A DNA stretch of 64,000 bases from Rufibacter hautae (GTDB lineage Bacteria > Bacteroidota > Bacteroidia > Cytophagales > Hymenobacteraceae), in NCBI RefSeq assembly GCF_008271695.1, contig NZ_VKKY01000003.1, positions 1,054,001 to 1,118,000 of the forward strand, given 5' to 3'. The notes under the pieces were generated by a model that was given only the letters and a program-made list of their open reading frames with translations, was not told where the DNA came from and ran no database searches. Positions 58,672 to 64,000 of this stretch are shown in pieces (within the stretch, counting starts at the first letter, position 1; every line of letters begins with the position of its first letter). The position numbers and the translations under genes were made by a program.

Positions 58672-58914
58672 GTAGAGGCAATCCCTTGTGGTTGCCCTAG
58701 CGCATGCCACCGCAGTCTGGGTTGTTGGTGAAAACACCAACAATGGCAGTAATACCAAAGAAGGTGGTAAAATCATAAAAAACCAAGCATTCCGTCCCCC
58801 ATTGAAGAGGGTAGGGGGATGACAAGGCCGCCCCAAAAACCGTTGACCTTTCTACAGGTTGGAGACTTCACTGATGCTCCTCATGCAAGGGCAACCACAA
58901 TGGATTGCCCCTAC
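58672..58914. repeat. Composite repeat region (families II and III)
   Basis: Family II copies in opposite orientation at 58672-58699 and 58886-58914 bracket one family III motif (CCGTCCCCC..AGGGGGATGA, 58790-58822). It resembles an inside-out version of the element at 45396-45553. Confidence 0.55.
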
Positions 58915-59003
58915 TTTTTGCAAAACAGGCCAGAAACGGGATGCCTTAAAACGGAATCCTTCATAATCTACCGGAAAGCAGTGCGTTCTATGGGTGTAGC
59001 ATC

Positions 59004-59011
59004 TACCTTTG
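59004..59011 (+). promoter_or_regulatory. -7 promoter element for the lipoprotein-SCO-cytochrome c operon
   Basis: TACCTTTG is a full match to TAnnTTTG, 21 nt before the ATG at 59033. Confidence 0.5.
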
Positions 59012-59032
59012 CACCTGTAAATGTATTCCTAT

Positions 59033-59455
59033 ATGAAGACTTCACGGCTTCCGCTGTTTTTCCTGGCTTTGGGTTTGGCGTCCTGCGCGCCTTCGCCGGA
59101 AAAGAAGGTTGAGGTGCTGCAAACAGAGGTGCTGGCGCTCCATGACTCGGCCATGGCCAAAATGGGCGATCTTTATACCCGCCGCAAAGAACTTACCTAC
59201 CTGAAAGACTCGGTGGTGGTGCAGGACACGCTGGCCCGCCGGAGCCTGACAAACGGTATCTCTGGGTTGGTGCGCGCCGATGAGCGCATGATGCAGTGGA
59301 TGCATCAGTACAAGTCTCCGGAAGGAAAAGCGCCGGAAGAGGCAATGGTTTATCTGGAGCAGCAAAAAGTAAAAATAGAAGAGGTGCGCCGCGCCATTGC
59401 CCAAAGCCTCCGGTCCGCCGATTCCCTCAATTCCCTTTACAGAACTTCTAAATGA
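59033..59455 (+). CDS. Helical lipoprotein, first gene of SCO operon (140 aa)
   Basis: A 140-residue lipoprotein: signal peptide with lipobox LASC (C18), then a coiled-coil helical domain (VEVLQTEVLALHDSAMAKM, MVYLEQQKVKIEEVRRAI). Family not recognised; a similar viral A-type inclusion-like annotation is common for such proteins in Bacteroidota. ATG 59033 is preferred over 59021. Its last 4 bp overlap the SCO gene, implying coupled translation and a shared process, probably cytochrome oxidase maturation. Confidence 0.75.
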   Translation: MKTSRLPLFFLALGLASCAPSPEKKVEVLQTEVLALHDSAMAKMGDLYTRRKELTYLKDSVVVQDTLARRSLTNGISGLVRADERMMQWMHQYKSPEGKAPEEAMVYLEQQKVKIEEVRRAIAQSLRSADSLNSLYRTSK

Positions 59456-60096
59456 AAAATACCCTTTTAGCGCTTGGCTTAGGAGTAGTATTGGCCACCG
59501 CCTGTACCTCGGCTCCGGAGAACAAGCAATTGCCTATTCTGGGGCCGCGCGAGCCCAAGGTGACCACGGTAGACGGAAAGCCAACCGTGGATACCCTCTA
59601 TCATTCCATCCCTGATTTCGCCTTCCTGGACCAAGACAGCCAGATGGTCACCCAGCAGACGGTAGCCAACAAGATCTACGTGGCAGACTTCTTTTTCACC
59701 TCGTGCCCGTCTATCTGTCCTAAAATGAAAAGCCAGCTTTTGCGGGTGTATGAAAAGTACAAAGACAACCCTAGGGTGACCTTGCTTTCGCATTCCATTG
59801 ATCCTACTCATGATACCGTGGCCGTGCTGCGGGACTACGCCGATAGGCTGGGGGTGAAAAGCAATACCTGGCACTTCTTGACCGGCGACCGTGACACCAT
59901 CTTAGATATGGCCCAAAAATACTACTTCACCAGCGCCATGGTGGACAAGACCGTACCCGGCGGATTTGAGCACAGCGGGGCCTTTTTGTTGGTAGACGAG
60001 CAGCGCCGCCTGCGTGGTCACTATGACGGAACCAATGCCGAGGACGTGGACAAACTGATGCGGGATATGGAAGTGCTACTCGCAGAAAAAAAGTAG
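59452..60096 (+). CDS. SCO family copper chaperone/thioredoxin-fold protein
   Basis: A 214-residue lipoprotein (ATAC lipobox, C18) with a thioredoxin-like SCO domain: C85-PSI-C89 (CxxxC) and H174 (GFEHSG) make the copper site, with DFFFTSCPSICPKMK around it. SCO proteins insert or reduce the CuA centre of cytochrome c oxidase at the periplasmic face. Overlap with the upstream lipoprotein is ATGA, and the cytochrome c gene starts 4 bp after the stop. Confidence 0.93.
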   Translation: MKNTLLALGLGVVLATACTSAPENKQLPILGPREPKVTTVDGKPTVDTLYHSIPDFAFLDQDSQMVTQQTVANKIYVADFFFTSCPSICPKMKSQLLRVYEKYKDNPRVTLLSHSIDPTHDTVAVLRDYADRLGVKSNTWHFLTGDRDTILDMAQKYYFTSAMVDKTVPGGFEHSGAFLLVDEQRRLRGHYDGTNAEDVDKLMRDMEVLLAEKK

Positions 60097-60100
60097 CAGT

Positions 60101-60502
60101 ATGGCCATCCGTGCGAAGTACCTGCTGATTTTCCTTTTCCTGGGTGTATTCCTTTCGGGCTGTTTTACGGAAAGGGGCCAGGAAGGAGCATTGCTCTATG
60201 GGCGGCACTGCGCCAGTTGCCACCTGGAGAACGGAGAAGGGTTGCGGGGAGTCATTCCTCCGCTGGTGAAGTCTGACTACGTGGAGAAGAACCGAGACAT
60301 CTTGGCCTGCCTCCTCCGGAAAGGCATCACGGGGCCCATCATGGTGAACGGCCGGCAGTATAACCAGCCCATGCCGGGCAATGCGAAGCTATCAGAAGCC
60401 GACCTCACCAACATCATCAACTACATGCAGAAGGAATTCAAATCACCGGCCCGCCGGGTTTCTTTCGGGGAGATCAGAGAGCAGGTGAAGAACTGTCCTT
60501 AA
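60101..60502 (+). CDS. Membrane-anchored c-type cytochrome
   Basis: A 133-residue lipoprotein (LSGC, C21) with a single class I cytochrome c domain: heme-binding C37-AS-C40-H41, and axial Met near M91 (YNQPMPG). It probably donates electrons to the terminal oxidase matured by the SCO protein just upstream. The operon ends with an intrinsic terminator at 60527. Confidence 0.92.
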   Translation: MAIRAKYLLIFLFLGVFLSGCFTERGQEGALLYGRHCASCHLENGEGLRGVIPPLVKSDYVEKNRDILACLLRKGITGPIMVNGRQYNQPMPGNAKLSEADLTNIINYMQKEFKSPARRVSFGEIREQVKNCP

Positions 60503-60526
60503 AACCATAAGGCCCCTGAAAAGCAA

Positions 60527-60562
60527 AAGCGCAATTGGTTAAGAAACCAGTTGCGCTTTTTT
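60527..60562 (+). terminator. Terminator of the SCO-cytochrome c operon
   Basis: AAGCGCAATTGGTT (60527-60540) pairs with AACCAGTTGCGCTT (60545-60558) with one G-T pair, then T-run. Confidence 0.85.
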
Positions 60563-60601
60563 GTTTTCGGGCAGAAAGGGAAGGCCTGCCTGCCTTAGGG
60601 A

Positions 60602-61063
60602 TTAACGGCCAGTTGTTGTTCCGCCAGTGGTGCCCCCAGTAGTTCCTCCGGTTGTACCAGTGGTGCCGGCAGTAGTACCCGTAGTACCTGTGGTTCCAGT
60701 AGTACCCGTGGTGCCAGTAGTACCCGTGGTGCCAGTAGTACCCGTTGTTCCGGTGGTACCTGTGGTGCCCGTAGTACCGGTTGTACCAGTCATTCCGGTA
60801 GTGCCGCCGGTTGATCCGGTGGTACCTGTGGTGCCGGTAGTACCAGTGGTGCCGGTGGTGGTTCCAGTAGTAGTGCCCATGGTGTCTGAGCTCATGTCAG
60901 TGGTAGTGCTGGTACCATCATCCATGGTGTTGCTGTCTACTGTACTGTTGTCTGTGGTGGTGCCGTTTGCTTGGTCTTCTTTGTTTCCACCACTGCAGGA
61001 GGAGAAAGCCATCATGGCTACCAGAGCGCAAGCTGCACCCCAATTCAATGCGTTAATTTTCAT
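60602..61063 (-). CDS. Lipoprotein with Gly-Thr-Thr tandem repeat
   Basis: A 153-residue lipoprotein: signal peptide with lipobox FSSC (C23), a Thr/Asp/Ser-rich linker (to about residue 60), then a long run of Gly-Thr-Thr repeats broken by MTG, STG, AGT and GGT units. The 9-bp coding unit (for example GGTACTACG-like) varies in codon, so it is old or selected rather than a fresh slippage. Such low-complexity surface tails may vary in length between strains. Function unknown. Confidence 0.75.
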   Translation of the reverse strand: MKINALNWGAACALVAMMAFSSCSGGNKEDQANGTTTDNSTVDSNTMDDGTSTTTDMSSDTMGTTTGTTTGTTGTTGTTGTTGSTGGTTGMTGTTGTTGTTGTTGTTGTTGTTGTTGTTGTTGTTGTTGTTAGTTGTTGGTTGGTTGGTTTGR

Positions 61064-61326
61064 AGCTAAGTGAAAGGTTAAGTTTGACTTTATTCACATG
61101 AATCTTCCTACGTGATTGCAATTTATTTAGTCTGGACTTAATGAAAATAATCTGAGAAATTGTAGAAAAATACGTATTTACCCGTACAAGGGCTTCGGTT
61201 AAAAACCCTGAAAAAAGAATGTCTCAGGTACGGCCTGGAAAAGATAGCAGGCCTTTACCGTAGAAGTTCTGGAGCTAAAATCTGCAAGACATGCCCAAAA
61301 TGCCGTAGCTAAAAAAAATGGTATTA

Positions 61327-61358
61327 TTTGGCAATGACGTTTAAAGCTAATAATTTTA
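61327..61358 (+). promoter_or_regulatory. Bacteroidota-type promoter of the radical SAM gene
   Basis: TTTG (61327-61330) and TAATTTTA (61351-61358), 20 nt apart, match the -33/-7 layout. The ATG at 61362 is 3 nt further on. Confidence 0.5.
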
Positions 61359-61361
61359 GCT

Positions 61362-62465
61362 ATGGAAAACGACGCTTCTAAAGAGAGGAAAGAGGGAAGG
61401 CCTTTTCAGGACCAGAGCCTAAGGAAGGGAAGAGGTGCCCAATACAACCCCACCTATCCGTTCCTTAAAAATGATTACGTGGTGGAGCACCTAGAGGGAA
61501 TTGATGAGCCTTGGGAGCAGAAAGCCGCTACCCAGTTTTTCAAGGAATTTCCTAAAACCATTGTAAACGAGATCAACTCTCCAGACCTGGGGCAGGGCTA
61601 TTCCATGAACCCATACCAGGGATGCGAGCACGGATGCATCTACTGCTACGCCCGCAATACGCATGCCTATTGGGGCCTGGGAGCCGGAGTGGATTTTGAA
61701 CAAAAGATCATTGTAAAGGAGAATGCCCCCGAAGTGCTGCGGGCCCAGTTGGAGCATCCGAAGTGGGTGGTGAAACCCATTATGCTGGCGGGCAATACAG
61801 ACTGCTACCAACCCATTGAAGCCAAAAAGAAAATCACGTGGCGCTTGCTGGAAGTACTGCTGCAGTACCGTCACCCGGTGAGTTTGATCACTAAAAACGC
61901 TCTGGTCTTACGCGACCTTGACCTACTCACCGAGTTGCACCGGCACCGGCTGTTGCACCTCAATATCTCCATCACAACCTTAGACGAAGAACTGCGCCTG
62001 AAAATGGAGCCGCGTACCTCCACTGGGGCCAAACGCCTGCAGGTGGTACGGCAATTGTCTGAGGCGGGCCTGCCAGTAAACGTGATGGTAGCACCCATTA
62101 TTCCAGGGTTGAACGACCATGAGGTGCCCGCTATTTTGGAAGCCTCGGCGGCGGCCGGTGCGCTGTCGGCGGCTTATACCATCGTGCGTCTGAACGGAGC
62201 CGTGGGTGAAACCTTTGAGGATTGGATCCATAAAGCCTACCCAGACCGGGCCAACAAAGTCTTGAACCAGATCAAAGCCTGCCACGGCGGTACCCTCAAC
62301 GACAGCCAATTTGGGAGGCGAATGGCAGGGGAGGGGAGATGGGCCGAGACCATTCAATCGCTTTTCAAGGTCACCAAACACAAGTATTTCCAAGGCCGGG
62401 CCATGCCGCCCTATGACTTCACCGCCTTCACGCCGCGCACTGGTAAACAGCTTTCCATCTTCTAA
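61362..62465 (+). CDS. PA0069 family radical SAM protein (SPL-like)
   Basis: A 367-residue radical SAM enzyme: C88-EHG-C92-IY-C95 (CxxxCxxC cluster motif in GCEHGCIYCYARNTHAYWG) with family features NPYQG before it, AGNTDCYQPIE, KNALVLRDLDLL, EPRTSTGAKRL and APIIPGLNDHE. These belong to the SPL-like PA0069/Rv2578c group found with DNA-repair-related genes in some genomes; the substrate is unknown. It starts next to a short promoter and stands alone. Confidence 0.92.
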   Translation: MENDASKERKEGRPFQDQSLRKGRGAQYNPTYPFLKNDYVVEHLEGIDEPWEQKAATQFFKEFPKTIVNEINSPDLGQGYSMNPYQGCEHGCIYCYARNTHAYWGLGAGVDFEQKIIVKENAPEVLRAQLEHPKWVVKPIMLAGNTDCYQPIEAKKKITWRLLEVLLQYRHPVSLITKNALVLRDLDLLTELHRHRLLHLNISITTLDEELRLKMEPRTSTGAKRLQVVRQLSEAGLPVNVMVAPIIPGLNDHEVPAILEASAAAGALSAAYTIVRLNGAVGETFEDWIHKAYPDRANKVLNQIKACHGGTLNDSQFGRRMAGEGRWAETIQSLFKVTKHKYFQGRAMPPYDFTAFTPRTGKQLSIF

Positions 62466-63029
62466 GTGAAGTCTTGGCAGAAGATTCCTTCGTCTTCTTG
62501 TCAGGCCAGGCATTGACCTGTTTTTAGGCTGAAGCTTTGGTTTTAAAGAAGGTGGTTAACTCGCTGATTTTAATTAGTGAAGCTTGGGTGCTGTGACAGC
62601 CTGTCAGTCTATGAATTTGGTTAAAGTGTGATGATGGAATTGTAGTACGTGCGTTTTGACAATCTAGAGAAGCAAGGTTTGCCCTACGCCGAATTAAGTC
62701 TTTTAGAGAAGGTAAGCCGTAAAACCAACTGCAGCGGAATTCAAAGGAATCAAAGGCCCGGAACCAGCGTTCCACGGTTAATGAGAAGCAGAATGTGAGG
62801 ACGGATAATGGGTTTTCATCCAGAAGATTAAGTTGGCTTATTTGTATTTTGGGTTTAATAGGCCAAAAGGAAACCAGCTGGAAATAAATCTGGAGGCAGA
62901 AAAGATATTTCATGCTATTACGTTAACTTAAAGAAGTGAGTTGCCGGGTAAGGGCACCAGTCGTGTTCTCCTTTGCTTCTTTATGAATATAACTTTTTCT
63001 AAAAAGAGAGGGTCTTTGTATCTTTAGCC
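62466..63029. other. 564-bp gap without a supported gene
   Basis: AT-rich. A minus-strand open frame (62524-62913) has no domain, start signal or neighbours and is not accepted. A TATCTTTA element (63019-63026) belongs to the next gene. Confidence 0.5.
63019..63026 (+). promoter_or_regulatory. -7 promoter element of the EEP gene
   Basis: TATCTTTA ends 3 nt before the ATG at 63030, with TTTT-type -33 sequence about 19 nt upstream. Confidence 0.45.
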
Positions 63030-64000
63030 ATGGGGAATACCCTTACGCAAGCAAGCACTGTGGCTGGAAGGAGGATCAAACGAAGTTTCTTGTTTAAACT
63101 CATTGTGTTTTTAAACATAGGGGCAGCGGTGTTGTTGATTCTCTCCCATGTGGCCTCCTATGTTAGCCCCAGTATTTTCTGGGTGGCTAGCCTTGTGGCC
63201 TTGGCGTACCCAGGGTTGCTGCTGGTGAACCTGCTCTTTATCCTGTACTGGCTCCTGGTCAAAAGCCGGGCCTTGTTCATTTCCCTCTTCGCGGTGCTGG
63301 TTGGTTTTGACAATCTGCAGAACCAAATCCAACTGAACCTGTTCCAGACCGAGGTGCCGGCTAATGCCCAGAAGCTACGGGTGCTTAGTTTCAATGCCCG
63401 TCTGTTCGACCTCTACGAATGGACCGGCAACCCCCTCACCCGGCACAAGATTTTCAAGATGGTGCAGGACGAGACCCCTGATATTATCTGCTTTCAGGAG
63501 TTCTATACCTCGTCTAAATCCGGCCGAAACAACCTGGATACCTTGCTGCGTTTACAAAAGGCCACCAACCACCACGTCGCCTATACCGAGACCCTCCGTA
63601 ACAGCGACCACTGGGGCATTGCTACCTTCAGTACCTACCCGGTGGTGAACAAGGGCAACATCCTTTTCCATGAGCAAACAAACAACCTCTGCATCTTCAC
63701 AGACCTGAAGGTGGGCCAGGATACGGTGCGGGTGTACAACGTCCATTTCCAGTCTAACCGGTTCAAGCGGGAAGACTATGAGTTCCTGGGCAACCCCAAC
63801 GCCAAGCCCTCCAACGACGAGAAAATCACAGCCTCCCGCAACATCATCCGGCGCCTGCAGGTAGGGGCCGTAAAGCGCGCGCGCCAGGTCAAAGTAGTCG
63901 CGGACCATATCGAAAGCTCGCCTTACCCGGTGATTGTTTGCGGAGATTTCAATGATCCGCCGGCCTCGTTCACGTATAATAAAATTAGCAAAGGCCTGCA
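63030..64000 (+). CDS. Endonuclease/exonuclease/phosphatase family membrane protein (partial)
   Basis: Incomplete: the frame runs off the window after about 323 codons. Three hydrophobic segments (about 24-40, 50-70 and 76-90) are followed by an EEP catalytic domain from about residue 110: RVLSFNARLFD, ICFQEFY (the Mg-binding Glu), VRVYNVHFQS and VIVCGDFNDPPAS are the expected motifs. The family includes nucleases and phosphodiesterases acting on phosphoesters; membrane-anchored members in Bacteroidota are of unknown substrate. The start ATG 63030 follows a promoter by 3 nt. Confidence 0.9.
   Translation, partial: MGNTLTQASTVAGRRIKRSFLFKLIVFLNIGAAVLLILSHVASYVSPSIFWVASLVALAYPGLLLVNLLFILYWLLVKSRALFISLFAVLVGFDNLQNQIQLNLFQTEVPANAQKLRVLSFNARLFDLYEWTGNPLTRHKIFKMVQDETPDIICFQEFYTSSKSGRNNLDTLLRLQKATNHHVAYTETLRNSDHWGIATFSTYPVVNKGNILFHEQTNNLCIFTDLKVGQDTVRVYNVHFQSNRFKREDYEFLGNPNAKPSNDEKITASRNIIRRLQVGAVKRARQVKVVADHIESSPYPVIVCGDFNDPPASFTYNKISKGL

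Larger units (their letters stand above)
58486..59032. other. 547-bp gap: hairpin plus a composite of dispersed repeats
   Basis: Holds the 28-bp hairpin, a family I remnant (58574-58612), family II copies (58672-58699 and 58886-58914) and a family III motif (58790-58822). A TACCTTTG promoter element lies at 59004-59011. No gene seen. Confidence 0.6.

Noticed and set aside
60627-61073. Plus-strand Val-Pro-Val repeat frame
   Set aside because: It is the exact antisense of the Gly-Thr-Thr repeat; the minus-strand frame has a lipoprotein signal and is the real one.
62524-62913. Minus-strand frame of 129 codons in the gap after the radical SAM gene
   Set aside because: Open frame without ribosome-binding or promoter signal, no domain, odd mix of Cys, Trp and Phe. 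It could be real but cannot be supported.

Overview
The window looks like chromosome of a Bacteroidota species, most likely order Cytophagales and close to the Hymenobacteraceae (Rufibacter, Pontibacter or Hymenobacter type). The lineage call rests on several things: a type IX secretion (T9SS) gliding-type C-terminal domain on a giant adhesin next to a PorP/SprF protein, a SusC-type and a second TonB-dependent receptor, Bacteroidota -7 promoter elements (TAnnTTTG-like) close to start codons, and the family mix (DUF2723, DUF1456, GMC/gluconate dehydrogenase subunit 3 pair). The genus is inference. No tRNA, rRNA, CRISPR array, intact insertion sequence or phage module was seen.

Layout. 0-8.1 kb: DEAD-box helicase, FAD/Rieske oxidoreductase, SDR dehydrogenase, DsbA-like protein, large DUF2723 membrane protein. 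8.2-12.3 kb: histidine kinase and OmpR-type response regulator, separated by a small gene and a secreted hydrolase; 11-bp tandem repeats lie upstream of the kinase and of the hydrolase. 12.3-16.1 kb: a SusC-like receptor without SusD and a membrane-anchored LEA-2 protein. 16.1-20.8 kb: visibly AT-rich, seven small same-strand genes separated by inverted-repeat spacers that resemble integron attC sites. This cassette-array-like island, with no integrase in view, is the most interesting region. 20.8-31.6 kb: solute-binding lipoprotein overlapping a CDF transporter, small hydrolases, glutathione peroxidase, a LysR regulator, a degenerate MmcB-like protein and a multi-PAS histidine kinase. 31.7-42 kb: HAD phosphatase, DUF805 protein, GMC oxidoreductase operon, signal peptidase I and small conserved genes. 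42-47.7 kb: TonB-dependent receptor, YciI protein, orphan ABC ATPase with an HD-domain protein, and a small protein ending in eight histidines. 47.9-55 kb: a small exported protein, then the T9SS adhesin and PorP/SprF pair. 55-57 kb: gene-poor stretch with a candidate structured RNA and two very small genes, then a zinc-ribbon coiled-coil protein. 57-61 kb: disordered Arg/Asp-rich protein, a lipoprotein-SCO-cytochrome c operon and a Thr/Gly-repeat lipoprotein. 61-64 kb: PA0069-type radical SAM protein and an endonuclease/exonuclease/phosphatase protein running off the end.

Across the window, intergenic gaps carry about 25 related imperfect palindromes with a GTTTT-loop-AAAAC centre and CCTAAAAC or CCGAAAC-like right ends. 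Several have grown into near-perfect 17-26 bp hairpins between convergent genes and probably act as bidirectional terminators. At least three other dispersed repeat families (GGGCAAC..ATTGCCC, a G-rich CCCCCT..AGGGGG motif, and a 50-bp direct repeat near 41.6/42.0 kb) occupy other gaps.
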